Assembly: GCF_030524025.1 (NCBI RefSeq) | Contig: NZ_JAUNHI010000017.1 | Coordinates: 1 to 50,112, forward strand | Length of the DNA: 50,112 bases | Origin: Actinomyces sp. | Lineage (GTDB): Bacteria; Actinomycetota; Actinomycetes; Actinomycetales; Actinomycetaceae | Direction: 5' to 3' | Position numbers and translations under genes: made by a program | Shown: positions 26,726-35,251 of the stretch, in pieces | Numbering within the stretch: position 1 is the first letter of the stretch | Layout: each line of letters opens with the position of its first letter | The notes under the pieces: generated by a model | What the model saw: only the letters and a program-made list of their open reading frames with translations | Databases searched by the model: none | Told to the model about the DNA's origin: nothing

Positions 26726-27120
26726 AACGTGTCCAATCCTTCAGTGACGCGCGCGACGTCAGCGGGGGTTCCCAACAGCTCGTACCGGTAGAGCAGCGGC
26801 ACATCGAGCTTGCGGGCGATGATGTCACCGGCCAGGCAGTACGCCTCGCCGAAATTGGTGTTGCCTGAGGAGATGACCCCCCGGCACAGAGAGCGGTTGT
26901 GCGGGTCGTTGAGGAAACGGATGACCTGCTTGGGCACGGCGCCCTTGACGGTCCCTCCTCCGTAGGTGGGCACGACCAGCACATACTCCTCATCGACTCG
27001 CAACAGCCCGTCGGTGGGCAGCAACGGGATCCGGACCGCGGGGAAGTCGAGCTTGCCCACGAAGCGGTGCGTGTTCTCCGAGGTCGAGGAGAAGTAGACG
27101 AGGAGGGGCCGCGCGCCCAC
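26710..27120 (-). CDS. nrdI: NrdI flavodoxin-like protein
   Basis: FMN protein that supplies the oxidant for assembling the dimanganese-tyrosyl cofactor of NrdF; cytosolic. 136 residues. The flavin phosphate loop is [14 protein letters not shown] near the N terminus. The second loop is [20 protein letters not shown], and [15 protein letters not shown] is characteristic of NrdI. It is 17 bases after nrdH and overlaps nrdE by 16 bases. Confidence 0.96.
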   Translation of the reverse strand: MGARPLLVYFSSTSENTHRFVGKLDFPAVRIPLLPTDGLLRVDEEYVLVVPTYGGGTVKGAVPKQVIRFLNDPHNRSLCRGVISSGNTNFGEAYCLAGDIIARKLDVPLLYRYELLGTPADVARVTEGLDTFWQTR

Positions 27121-27137
27121 CGGTGCCCGGCCCTCGC

Positions 27138-27383
27138 TCAGATGGCGACGGCCTCGCGGGCGGAGGCCAGCGCCTTGATCTTGTCGGGGCGGAAGCCCGA
27201 CCAGTGCTCGTCACCGGCGACGACGACGGGCGCCTGGGCGTAGCCCAGGGACCTGACCTGCTCCAGCGCCTCGACGTCGAGGGAGATGTCCACCGTCGCG
27301 TAGGGCAGGCCGGCCTTGTCCAGGGCGCGGTACGTCGCGGTGCACTGGACACAGTTGGGCTTGGAGTAGACGGTGATCGCCAT
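27138..27383 (-). CDS. nrdH: NrdH glutaredoxin-like redoxin
   Basis: Small electron donor for class Ib RNR, reduced by thioredoxin reductase. 81 residues with the redox motif CVQC near residues 11-14, the following [14 protein letters not shown], the cis-Pro region [19 protein letters not shown] and a typical NrdH C terminus. The ATG at 27383 follows AGGAAG by about 9 bases. The frame extends upstream to 27587 without NrdH similarity. First gene of nrdHIE; a tandem NrdR-like site pair lies 140-185 bases upstream. Confidence 0.95.
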   Translation of the reverse strand: MAITVYSKPNCVQCTATYRALDKAGLPYATVDISLDVEALEQVRSLGYAQAPVVVAGDEHWSGFRPDKIKALASAREAVAI

Positions 27384-28147
27384 GTCGGTCACTTCCTGGC
27401 TGTCGAGAGGTGGATCAGGGCCGGGCGCGGTCACATCGACGCCCTCACGAGGAAGGGCTTGCGCCGGTGTAACCACACATGTGTAGTTCGCGGGAGGGCG
27501 CTGTGGCCCTGCGGGGCAAGACACTACCCCTAGGGGTCGGTGCCCGCCAGCACCCCAAGATGATGTGTTCGGCGTGGCGCTGTGCACAGTTCACCTTCTT
27601 CCTGTGGAGAGCTCCGGCGGGAGTGTGGACGCCCGGTGGGTCCGCCTCCAGTCGGCGGCCGCCGCTCCGGAGCGCCACCCCCGACGGATCCGCAGAACCA
27701 TGGTGCTCCAAGGGTGTGACACGAACTCGCCCCCTTCGTGCACAGACCTGTGCCTCCCCCGACGATGACCGCTCCCCACCCTGGGGACAAAGTCCCAGAA
27801 AATGGTTTCTCGTCACACCGCACCCCGGGCGTGTCGCCGGGTCGGCCCCCGCGCTCCCCAATGCTGCGCGGCGCCCGCCCGGGCGGCCATCGGGTGCCGG
27901 TATCCTGTGGCCCTCCACCCACGCCGCGCCGAGCACCCGACCTGCACCCGACCTGCACCCGCGCTGGCCTTGATGGGTCGGGACGGTGTCCACTGACGCC
28001 GTCAGGGGCACACCGGTCAGTGCCGGACCCGCGGCAGTTGCACGGGCGCGCGACGCGGAGCACCCGTTGCCGCACACCGAAGAGGGTCCTTGACCTCCTG
28101 ACCGGCACCCGCCCACCACCCGTCACCGCAACACCGAGGAGGAGCAT
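27384..28147. other. long divergent intergenic region nrdH / NiaR-EIIC fusion
   Basis: About 760 bases with no convincing gene on either strand. It carries the NrdR-like boxes (27521-27568). It also holds the palindromes CTGTGCACAG (27580-27589) and GCACAG-AC-CTGTGC (27739-27752), a short tandem CCGACCTGCAC (about 27937-27960), and the GAGGAGGAG ribosome-binding site of the downstream gene (about 28135). Either palindrome could be an operator for the divergent regulator gene. Confidence 0.5.
27521..27568 (-). promoter_or_regulatory. candidate tandem NrdR boxes
   Basis: On the minus strand, ACACATCATCTTGGGG (27553-27568) matches the actinobacterial NrdR box (ACACAACATCTAGTGT in streptomycetes, from memory) at about 12 of 16 positions. 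A weaker second box, CCCCTAGGGGTAGTGT (27521-27536), keeps the 3' half. The boxes are separated by 16 bases, about three helical turns start-to-start, which is the spacing known for NrdR pairs. Upstream of nrdHIE. Confidence 0.45.
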
Positions 28148-29596
28148 GTGGATGCCGCCGAACGCAGGGAGGCGATCCTGACCCGCCTGTCCGCGGCGGC
28201 CGCACCCGTGGCCGCCTGGTCCTTAGGGGAGCGGCTCGGGGTATCGCGTCAGGTCATAGTCGGCGACGTGGCCCTGCTGCGGGCGGCCGGCCACGCGATC
28301 CGCGCCACCAACCGCGGATACATCCTGGCGCGCCCCACCGACAGGCCCCGCCGCTCCATCGCGGTCCAGCACACGCGAGCCGAGATCCCCACCGAGCTGT
28401 CCGTGATCGTCGAGGCGGGGGGAACGGTGCTGGACGTGTCTGTCGAGCACCGGCTCTACGGACAGATCACCGTCGACCTGCTCATCGGCGACACCGCGGA
28501 CCTCACCGACTTCCTCAGCCGACTGCCCGAGTCCTCCACCCTGGCGGAGCTGACCAACGGTTGGCACACCCACACCATTGAGGCCGACTCCGAGCAGCTC
28601 CTCGACGAGATCGAGGCCCGACTCGGCGCCGCACTGCCCGGGGCCCTGGGCGAGGCGGTCATCCTCATGGGGCGGGTCGCCTCGTCGGTCACCGGCGCGG
28701 GGATCGGCCTGGGAACCGCCCATCGCCTGGGCGCCGGCACCCTCGTCCTCGTGGGCGCCGGCACTGCGGGGCCGATCGGGGCACACGCCTCCTCACTCCT
28801 GGCCGGCACGGCCGTCGTGACCCAGGGCGCCGGAACTTCCCTCCTCCTGCGCGGACCGGGCGAGCCCCTGGGAGCCTTCCTGGCCGCCTGGGCGGCCTTC
28901 GAGGTCGGCCGGCTGGTCGCCGGACGCACACCGGTCGACATCCTGGTCACTCCCCTGGCGACCGTGTTCGTCGGCGGCAGCACCGGGCTGCTCGTGGGGC
29001 CACCGATCTCCCAGACAATGACCGCCCTCGGCCATGTCATCAACTGGGGCACCGAGCGCCAGCCCCTTCTCATGGGGGTCGTCGTGTCGGTCATCATGGG
29101 CATGGTCCTCACCCTGCCCATCTCCTCAGCAGCTCTGGGCGTCATCCTCGGGCTGTCCGGTACCGCGGCCGGCGCCGCGACCATCGGCTGCACCGCCCAG
29201 ATGGTGGGCTTTGCCGTGGCGTCCTTCCGGGACAACCGCTGGTCCGGGCTGCTCGCCCAGGGGCTGGGGACATCCATGCTCCAGGTCCCCAACATCATGC
29301 GCCGTCCGCTCATCTGGGTTCCGCCCACCTTGGCCTCGGCGATCCTGGGACCGGTGTCCACCGTCGTGCTGCGTATGGAGTCCAACGCGGTGGGCTCGGG
29401 CATGGGATCGGCCGGGCTGGTCGGGCAGATCATGACCTGGCAGGTCATGTCGCCATCGGTGCCCGCCGGGCGCCTGGCGCTGACCATCGCGCTGTTCCAC
29501 GTCGCGGCCCCCGCCGCGCTCAGCTGGGGCATCTGTGCGCTCATGCGACGCCGGGGCTGGATCCGCCCGGGCGACATGGCCCTCGCACGCGCCTGA
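28148..29596 (+). CDS. NiaR-type niacin-responsive regulator fused to EIIC-like membrane transporter
   Basis: 482 residues in one uninterrupted frame. Residues 1-65 are an HTH_11 winged helix (RREAILTRL..LGERLGVSRQVIVGDVALLRA). Residues 70-162 are a 3H domain with H75, E83, H140 and H142; their spacing (8, 65, 67) equals that of the metal ligands H79, E87, H144 and H146 of the Thermotoga NiaR structure TM1602, cited from memory. VEHRLYGQI and WHTHTIE are further 3H signatures. Residues about 165-475 form a PTS_EIIC_2-like membrane domain of about 8-9 helices (VGPPISQTMTALGHVIN, QPLLMGVVVSVIMG, PISSAALGVILGLSGTAAGA). The GTG follows GAGGAGGAG. NiaR normally is a soluble repressor of niacin uptake and salvage; no EIIA/EIIB or NAD genes are near. 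A self-regulating niacin-related transporter is inferred. Confidence 0.85.
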   Translation: MDAAERREAILTRLSAAAAPVAAWSLGERLGVSRQVIVGDVALLRAAGHAIRATNRGYILARPTDRPRRSIAVQHTRAEIPTELSVIVEAGGTVLDVSVEHRLYGQITVDLLIGDTADLTDFLSRLPESSTLAELTNGWHTHTIEADSEQLLDEIEARLGAALPGALGEAVILMGRVASSVTGAGIGLGTAHRLGAGTLVLVGAGTAGPIGAHASSLLAGTAVVTQGAGTSLLLRGPGEPLGAFLAAWAAFEVGRLVAGRTPVDILVTPLATVFVGGSTGLLVGPPISQTMTALGHVINWGTERQPLLMGVVVSVIMGMVLTLPISSAALGVILGLSGTAAGAATIGCTAQMVGFAVASFRDNRWSGLLAQGLGTSMLQVPNIMRRPLIWVPPTLASAILGPVSTVVLRMESNAVGSGMGSAGLVGQIMTWQVMSPSVPAGRLALTIALFHVAAPAALSWGICALMRRRGWIRPGDMALARA

Positions 29597-29769
29597 CGAC
29601 TTCCCTCTGCCGGCAGCACCACCCCGTGGAGCCGCTGTGACCCGCACCCCATGCCTGAGAACTAAGCAGTTCACAGGCTCCTCATGGAGACGGGCCGTTG
29701 ACTCGTGGTCATCGAGGCCGACACCAGGTCGACCCACCACCACGGATCTAAGGATCAAGGAACCGTCTT

Positions 29770-30474
29770 ATGAGCCTCACCTCCCTTGCCTCCATCGCCA
29801 CCGATCTCATCGCCCTGGCCTTGCTCATCGGAGCCCTCTACCTGCCGCGCCACGGCCGCAAGGACCTTCTGGCCGCCTACATCGGCATCAACGTCGGCGT
29901 CCTGGCGGTCACGCTCCTGCTGGCCACCGCAACGATCTCCGCCGGTCTGGGTCTGGGACTCTTCGGCGTCCTGTCGATCATCCGCCTGCGCTCCACCGAG
30001 ATCTCCCAGCACGAGATCGCCTACTTCTTCGCAGCCCTCGCCCTGGGCCTCCTGGGAGGCATCGGCGCATCGATCGCGGTGACCTCCCTGCTCATGGGCC
30101 TCGTAGTCGCCTCGTTGTGGATCGGGGACCACCCGGCCCTTGTCCGCCGCAACCGCCACCAGGTGGTCATGCTCGACCGCGCCATCGCCGACGAGCGGGC
30201 CCTGATCGCCCACCTCGAGAAGCTGCTGGGCGGGACGGTGCGCAGCCTGGAGGTCCAGCGCCTCGACCTCGTCAACGACACGACCCTGGTGGACGTGCGC
30301 TACCGCCTCCACCGCAGCCCGGTGCCCGCCGGTGAGCCGGCGGGGCGGGCGGAGTCGGCCGCAGGAGCCCTGCCCGCCTCGCCCGAGGCCTCCCCGCTGG
30401 ACGAGTGGTACCGCCCGCAGGGCGCTGCGCAGATGCCCGTCTCCTACCAGCCACAGCACGCCGTCGCCCGCTGA
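29770..30474 (+). CDS. DUF4956 membrane protein
   Basis: 234 residues. Four membrane helices in the first about 120 residues; the family signature GLFGVLSIIRLRSTEISQHE follows the second hydrophobic pair. A cytoplasmic alpha/beta domain (about 125-180, MLDRAIADERALIAHLEKLL and LVNDTTLVDVRYRL) and a Pro/Ala-rich tail follow. DUF4956 proteins recurrently neighbour VTC-domain proteins, as here, but their function is unknown. AAGGA precedes the ATG, and a candidate -35 TTGACT lies near 29698. First of three codirectional genes spaced about 55 bases apart. Confidence 0.88.
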   Translation: MSLTSLASIATDLIALALLIGALYLPRHGRKDLLAAYIGINVGVLAVTLLLATATISAGLGLGLFGVLSIIRLRSTEISQHEIAYFFAALALGLLGGIGASIAVTSLLMGLVVASLWIGDHPALVRRNRHQVVMLDRAIADERALIAHLEKLLGGTVRSLEVQRLDLVNDTTLVDVRYRLHRSPVPAGEPAGRAESAAGALPASPEASPLDEWYRPQGAAQMPVSYQPQHAVAR

Positions 30475-30529
30475 CAGACCGCCCGCCCCACCGGGCCCCG
30501 AGCCGACACCACAGAGGAGATGACCAGTC

Positions 30530-31396
30530 ATGACCACCACCCGCCCACCGCTCGAGACCGGCCACCTCGCCCCCACGAGCCTCGAGGCCCTCAATGAGGC
30601 CGCGGGACTGCTCACCCGTGTCGACCGCAAGTACCTCGTGCCGGCGGCAACCGTCCAGGATGTCGCCAACGCCCTGACCGGCCGGGCACTGGTGCTGCAG
30701 ATCGACGACCGTCGCCGCTTCGCCTACGCCTCGACCTACTTCGACACCCTGGAGCTGAGCGCCTACATGCTGGCCGCCCGCAAGCGCCGTCGCCGCTTCA
30801 AGGTCCGCACCCGCACCTACCTGGACTCGGGTATCTGCTTTCTCGAGGTCAAGACGCGCGGTGCCCGGGAGTCGACGGTCAAGGAGCGCCTGCCCTACCG
30901 GCTCCAGGACGCCGACCGGCTCACTCCCGAGGGCCTTCTCTTCGTCGCCGACTGCCTGGCGTCCTCTGGAATCTGCTCGCCCCAGTGCGGCGGGGACCTG
31001 GCCACCCGCCTTGTTCCGGTCATGGCGACGACCTACTGGCGCACCACGCTGCACCTGCCCGACGACGAGGCCCGCACCACTATTGACACGGGCCTGACCT
31101 GGACGTCGCTGCGCACGGACCGGTTCGGCACGGTCGAACGGGGGCCGATCCTGCCCGCCGGAGGGCTGGCCATCGTCGAGACCAAGAGCCCGGCGACCCC
31201 CGGGCCGGCCGACCGGTTCCTGTGGTCCCAGGGCCACCGTCCCGCCCGGCTGTCGAAGTACGCCACGGGGATGGCCGCCCTGCGCCCCGAGCTTCCCGCC
31301 AACAAGTGGCACCGGGTGCTCACCCACGAGCTGGCGCCCGCCACCCGCGCGCACCGTCCAGACCACCACGACCACCAGCACCACCGCGCCGCCTGA
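30530..31396 (+). CDS. VTC-domain (polyphosphate-polymerase-like) protein
   Basis: 288 residues of the VTC domain, a triphosphate-tunnel metalloenzyme fold related to the catalytic core of yeast Vtc4, which makes polyphosphate. Tunnel motifs are TRVDRKYLV at the first strand, ASTYFDT, RRRRFKVRTRTYLDSG, FLEVKTRG..STVKERLPY, and late RLSKYATGM with IVETKSP. No membrane helix, so it probably acts with the DUF4956 partner on the cytoplasmic side. The His-rich tail (HRPDHHDHQHHRAA) is unusual and might bind metal. The ATG follows AGAGGAG. Polymerase activity is not proven for bacterial VTC proteins; the true substrate is open. Confidence 0.85.
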   Translation: MTTTRPPLETGHLAPTSLEALNEAAGLLTRVDRKYLVPAATVQDVANALTGRALVLQIDDRRRFAYASTYFDTLELSAYMLAARKRRRRFKVRTRTYLDSGICFLEVKTRGARESTVKERLPYRLQDADRLTPEGLLFVADCLASSGICSPQCGGDLATRLVPVMATTYWRTTLHLPDDEARTTIDTGLTWTSLRTDRFGTVERGPILPAGGLAIVETKSPATPGPADRFLWSQGHRPARLSKYATGMAALRPELPANKWHRVLTHELAPATRAHRPDHHDHQHHRAA

Positions 31397-31450
31397 CGGC
31401 GCACCAGACCGCAGACGGGCCAAGGCCCGGCAACCAAGGAGAACAGAGAC

Positions 31451-33220
31451 ATGAAGAACCCGCTCAAGGGCCGTACCACCCGCCGCGCCACCGGCGCCAT
31501 GGCCGCGCTCGCCTCGATCGCACTGGTGGCCGCCTGCGGCTCATCCCTGTCGCCCTCGAGCAGCGCGACGACATCGACGACGGGCTCGACCACGACCACC
31601 AGCTCGAGCACGAGCTCGACGACGACGGCCGGCACGAGCACCGACAGCACGAGCACCGAGGTGTCCAGCTCGGAGACGGAGGCCAGCGCGACCGCGTGGA
31701 CCTCGATCTCCTCGGCGGTCGCCGAGGCCTCCACCGGCGCGAGCACCGCGGACATCCTGGCCGCCAATGCCGACACCTCCGAGGCTGTCTCGGCGGCCAC
31801 GGAGGAGGACACGGCCGGCACCTACGACGCCTCCTCGGCCACAACCATCACCGCCTCAGGCAGCTCGGTCGAGGTCTCGGGGGCCTACGCCGACGCCGTG
31901 AGCGTCGATGGGACCACCGTGACGATCACCGGGGCGGGAACCTTCGTGCTGACCGGGACGCTGGACGACGGCCAGATCATCGTCAACGCCCCCGACGCCG
32001 AGGTCCGCCTCGTGGCCGACGACGTCTCGATCACCAACGCCGACGGCCCCGCCATCGACATCCAGGACGCGGGTACGGCCGTGTTCGTCCTGGCCGAGGG
32101 CAGCACGAACACCCTGACCGACGGCGCCACCTACGCCGACACGAGCGAGGAGGCAGCCACGGCCACGCTCTTCTCCTCCGACACCCTCACCATCGCGGGC
32201 ACCGGCTCACTCGATGTCACCGGCAGCGCCAACGACGCCATCTCCTCGAAGAACGGGCTGGCCATCGTCGGCGACCCGACGATCACGGTCAACGCCGTCG
32301 ACGACGGCATCCGCGGCAAGGACTACCTCCTGGTCGACGGGGGGACGCTGACGGTGACCGCCGGCGGCGACGGCCTCAAGGCCAGCGAGGACACCGACGA
32401 GACGCAGGGCTTCGTCGCCCTGGGCGAGGCCTCCGTCACGATCACCGCCGGCGACGACGGCGTGGCCGCGGTCACCGACGTGACCGTGGACGGCACGACG
32501 CTGACGGTGACCGCCGGCGGCGGCCAGGCCAACGCCGTCGTCACCGAGGAGGCCGCCCCCGGCCAGCAGTCGACGACCGAGGACACCTCGGACACGACCG
32601 CCTCGCCCAAGGGCATCAACGCGGGGGTGTCGTACACCCAGAACTCCGGCACGGTGGTCCTGGACACCGCCGACGAGGGCCTCCAGGCACCCTTCGTCAA
32701 TGTCGGCGGCGGCGCGCTGTCGGTGACCTCGGGCGACGACGGCATCAACGCCTCCAACGGCGACTTCACCATCGAGGGCTACGAGAACGCCGACTCCGAG
32801 TCCGACGACGGCTCGGTCCTGACGATCTCCGGCGGTGCCGTGCAGGTCGACTACGCCGCCTCCGACGGCATCGACTCCAACGGCTCGGCCTTCGTCACCG
32901 GTGGCCAGGTGGTGGTCGGCGGCTCGGCCGGCTCCATGGACGGCGCCATCGACGCCAACGGAGAGACCACCCTGGTGGGCGTGACCGGCGACCCCTCAGT
33001 CTCCGCGGGCGACACGATCACGGTCACCAGCGCGGACGGCGACAGCTGGGAGCTGACCAGCATCATCTCGGCCGACTACATGACCGTCCTGGGCCTGACC
33101 GAGGGAACCGAGTACACCGTGGAGACGACCTCCGGGGGGTCGGCCACCGGCACCGCCTCGGCCCTGTCGACCGGCCGCATGGGCGGCGCCATGGGTGGCG
33201 GCCAGCCCCCGCAGGGCTGA
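31451..33220 (+). CDS. carbohydrate-binding (Cthe_2159-like) beta-helix lipoprotein
   Basis: 589 residues. A lipoprotein signal with lipobox VAAC (about residue 29) is followed by a Ser/Thr linker of about 90 residues. The main part is a repetitive right-handed beta-helix-like domain (about 130-560). Repeats have the form SVTITAGDDGV / TLTVTAGGDGLK / AVQVDYAASDGIDSNG, with DDG or SDGI turns that could hold calcium, as in the polygalacturonate-binding Cthe_2159 protein. The C terminus is Gly/Met/Pro-rich. It should be displayed outside the membrane. AAGGAG precedes the ATG. Third gene of the DUF4956-VTC cassette and followed by a strong hairpin. Its ligand is not known. Confidence 0.85.
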   Translation: MKNPLKGRTTRRATGAMAALASIALVAACGSSLSPSSSATTSTTGSTTTTSSSTSSTTTAGTSTDSTSTEVSSSETEASATAWTSISSAVAEASTGASTADILAANADTSEAVSAATEEDTAGTYDASSATTITASGSSVEVSGAYADAVSVDGTTVTITGAGTFVLTGTLDDGQIIVNAPDAEVRLVADDVSITNADGPAIDIQDAGTAVFVLAEGSTNTLTDGATYADTSEEAATATLFSSDTLTIAGTGSLDVTGSANDAISSKNGLAIVGDPTITVNAVDDGIRGKDYLLVDGGTLTVTAGGDGLKASEDTDETQGFVALGEASVTITAGDDGVAAVTDVTVDGTTLTVTAGGGQANAVVTEEAAPGQQSTTEDTSDTTASPKGINAGVSYTQNSGTVVLDTADEGLQAPFVNVGGGALSVTSGDDGINASNGDFTIEGYENADSESDDGSVLTISGGAVQVDYAASDGIDSNGSAFVTGGQVVVGGSAGSMDGAIDANGETTLVGVTGDPSVSAGDTITVTSADGDSWELTSIISADYMTVLGLTEGTEYTVETTSGGSATGTASALSTGRMGGAMGGGQPPQG

Positions 33221-33237
33221 GCCTCCTCCTCACAGTC

Positions 33238-33285
33238 CCCGGCGGCCCGGGGCGCACTCCTGGGAGCGCGCCCCGGGCCGCCGGG
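33238..33285. terminator. 18-bp perfect hairpin between convergent genes
   Basis: A perfect inverted repeat (33238-33255 / 33268-33285) with a 12-base loop, between the lipoprotein gene (plus) and the alpha-glucosidase gene (minus). Probably a bidirectional terminator. Confidence 0.8.
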
Positions 33286-33289
33286 TGGA

Positions 33290-35167
33290 TCAGGGGCGCA
33301 GCCAGACGGTGGCATCCGGGGGGAGGACCTGCCGGCCGCTGCCGTCCTGGCGCGTCCGGAGCGCGGCGCTGGCCAGGAGCACCTCGCCGGCAGGCAGCTC
33401 GACCTCGGCGTCGAAGGCGGTCCAGCACTGGAGGTCTCCGCGGGCGAAGGCCAGGACCTCCTCGTCCCGCCGCACCCAGGTCAGCGGCTCGCGGTTGGCC
33501 GGGCCCCACAGCTCGCGGCGCAGCCGCAGGCCATCGCGATACAGCCGCAGGGTCGACCCGGGGTCGTCCTCCTGCGTCTCGACGCTGCGGGCTCCCCACC
33601 CGGCGGGCTGGGGCAGGTGAGGCGGTGCGGCGCCGTCGGGCCCGAAGCCGTAGGACGAGCCCTCCGCCGCCCAGGGCAGGGGGACCCGGCAGCCGTCGCG
33701 GCCCTTCTCGACGCCGCGGTTGCGCCGGGCGATGGGGTCGGCCAGCCACTCCTCGGGGATGTCGGGGACCTCGGGCAGGCCCAGCTCGTCGCCCTGGTAG
33801 ATGTAGAGCCCGCCGGGCAGCGCCATGACGACCAGGGCGGCGGCCCGCGCCCGGCGCTCGCCGAGGGCGGCGTCGTTGGCGGGCTCGACGCCGTCGGCCA
33901 GGATCCAGCGGCGGGCCATGCCCAGCTGGATCCCCGCGGGTTCGCCCCCGCCGCCGGGGTTGTAGGCGGTGTCCTGGCCCGGCGCCCCGTCCTGGGCCGA
34001 GGGCTGTGCGGCGATGTCGAAGCCGTAGCGCGAGGCCACACGGGTGGAGTCGTGGCAGCCCAGCACCCAAGTGGTCGATCCGCACTCGGCCTCGTCGGCC
34101 AGCCCGGCCTCGATGGCCCACAGGTAGGACTCGCTGGTGAAGTCGGCGTCCTGCATCTGGAAGTTGAAGGCCTGGCCGACACTGGCGGCGTAGGCGGGGC
34201 GGCGTGAGGGGGCGACCCCGGCCTCGGCGACGGCGAAGCGGGGCGGGTCGTAGGAGTCCAGGACCTCCCGCCAGGCGGCGTAGATCTCATGGACCTCATC
34301 GCGGTCCATGAGCGGGTGGGAGCCGTCCTCGGGCAGCGGCCACCAGGGGATCTCGGCGAAGGGGCGGTAGGGCTCGGACATGTCTTTGGCCATGCCCAGG
34401 GCGACGTCGACGCGGAAGCCGTCGACGCCGTGGTCGCACCAGAAGCGCAGCGTCGTCAGCAGGTCCTCGCGCACAGCCTCGTGGTCCCAGTTGAGGTCGG
34501 GCTGCTCGGGGGCGAAGACGTGGAGGTACCACTGGTAGGGGCGGCCGGTGCCGGGGCCGGTCAGGGGGGCGCCGTCGGCGTCGCGGTCCTCGATCCGCTC
34601 CCAGGCGCTGCCGCCGAAGATCGAGCGCCAGTCGTTGGGAGGCAGCTCGCCGTGCTCCCCGGCGCCGGGGCGCACGTGGTAGAGGCTGCGCTCCGGGGCC
34701 TCGGGCCCGCCGGCCAGGGCGGCCCGGAACCAGGCGTGGCGGTTGGAGGAGTGGTTGGGAACGATGTCGACCATGACGCGGATGCCGGCGGCGTGGAGGG
34801 CGCGGACGAGCTCGTCGAACTCCTCCATCGTCCCGATCTCGGGGGCGACGTCGCGGAAGTCATCGACGTCGTAGCCCCCGTCGGCCAGGGCCGAGGGGTA
34901 GAAGGGCGAGAGCCACACGGCGTCGACCCCCAGCGCCCGCAGGTAGGGCACCCGGCTCATGATGCCCGCCAGGTCGCCGATGCCGTTGCCGTCGGCGTCG
35001 GCGAAGGAGCGGGGGTAGATCTGGTAGACGACGGCGTCGGCCCACCACGGCCGGGGCCCGGTCCGCCCGTCTGCGGAGGATGCGTCGGGAAGGCCCGTGG
35101 GTGCGGGTCCTGCGGGGGGCTGCGCCTCGGGGGCGCTGGTCGAGGCGGGCTGCGTCGTTGCGGTCAC
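33290..35167 (-). CDS. GH13 alpha-glucosidase
   Basis: Cytosolic glycoside hydrolase of family 13 (oligo-1,6-glucosidase / GH13_30-type), 625 residues. The order of conserved regions is DIVPNHSS (region I, about 134-141), GFRVDVA with the nucleophile D254, VAEAGV with acid/base E315, and LGCHDSTR with D373. WWADAVVYQIYPRSFAD..GIGDL is the usual N terminus. The His-Asp motif is normally SNHD; the GCHD variant is a minor oddity. A Pro/Ala-rich 35-residue leader precedes the domain. The GTG at 35167 is supported by CACGAT exactly 6 bases upstream, and a palindrome (35192-35208) just upstream suggests repression by a LacI-family regulator, none of which lies nearby. Confidence 0.92.
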   Translation of the reverse strand: MTATTQPASTSAPEAQPPAGPAPTGLPDASSADGRTGPRPWWADAVVYQIYPRSFADADGNGIGDLAGIMSRVPYLRALGVDAVWLSPFYPSALADGGYDVDDFRDVAPEIGTMEEFDELVRALHAAGIRVMVDIVPNHSSNRHAWFRAALAGGPEAPERSLYHVRPGAGEHGELPPNDWRSIFGGSAWERIEDRDADGAPLTGPGTGRPYQWYLHVFAPEQPDLNWDHEAVREDLLTTLRFWCDHGVDGFRVDVALGMAKDMSEPYRPFAEIPWWPLPEDGSHPLMDRDEVHEIYAAWREVLDSYDPPRFAVAEAGVAPSRRPAYAASVGQAFNFQMQDADFTSESYLWAIEAGLADEAECGSTTWVLGCHDSTRVASRYGFDIAAQPSAQDGAPGQDTAYNPGGGGEPAGIQLGMARRWILADGVEPANDAALGERRARAAALVVMALPGGLYIYQGDELGLPEVPDIPEEWLADPIARRNRGVEKGRDGCRVPLPWAAEGSSYGFGPDGAAPPHLPQPAGWGARSVETQEDDPGSTLRLYRDGLRLRRELWGPANREPLTWVRRDEEVLAFARGDLQCWTAFDAEVELPAGEVLLASAALRTRQDGSGRQVLPPDATVWLRP

Positions 35168-35173
35168 GGCAGA

Positions 35174-35179
35174 ATCGTG
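35174..35179 (-). promoter_or_regulatory. leaderless -10 hexamer of alpha-glucosidase gene
   Basis: CACGAT (minus strand) exactly 6 bases before the GTG at 35167. Confidence 0.45.
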
Positions 35180-35191
35180 CCACGCCTGAGG

Positions 35192-35208
35192 TGTAGCGCA
35201 AAACTACA
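35192..35208. promoter_or_regulatory. candidate operator palindrome upstream of alpha-glucosidase
   Basis: TGTAG-N7-CTACA, with the centre containing GCGCAAAA. It lies 13 bases upstream of the -10 hexamer, over the -35 region. It resembles operators of maltose-type LacI repressors, which often contain TTTTGCGC half-sites. Confidence 0.4.
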
Positions 35209-35251
35209 GTGGGGCCGACTGCGACTCGGGGCTCAAGCGGGCGGCGCCGTC

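Noticed and set aside
27445-28147. Several overlapping open frames of 60-220 residues in the nrdH upstream gap
   Set aside because: All are Arg/Gly/Pro/Thr-rich, lack ribosome-binding sites and overlap one another on both strands; none resembles a protein.
31560-31800. Tandem nucleotide repeats in the lipoprotein gene
   Set aside because: The signal is codon bias of a Ser/Thr linker, not a nucleotide-level repeat with constant period.
31222-33828. 868-residue open frame on the plus strand
   Set aside because: Arg/Gly/His-rich shadow running through the lipoprotein gene and then antisense to the alpha-glucosidase; no domain and no start signal.
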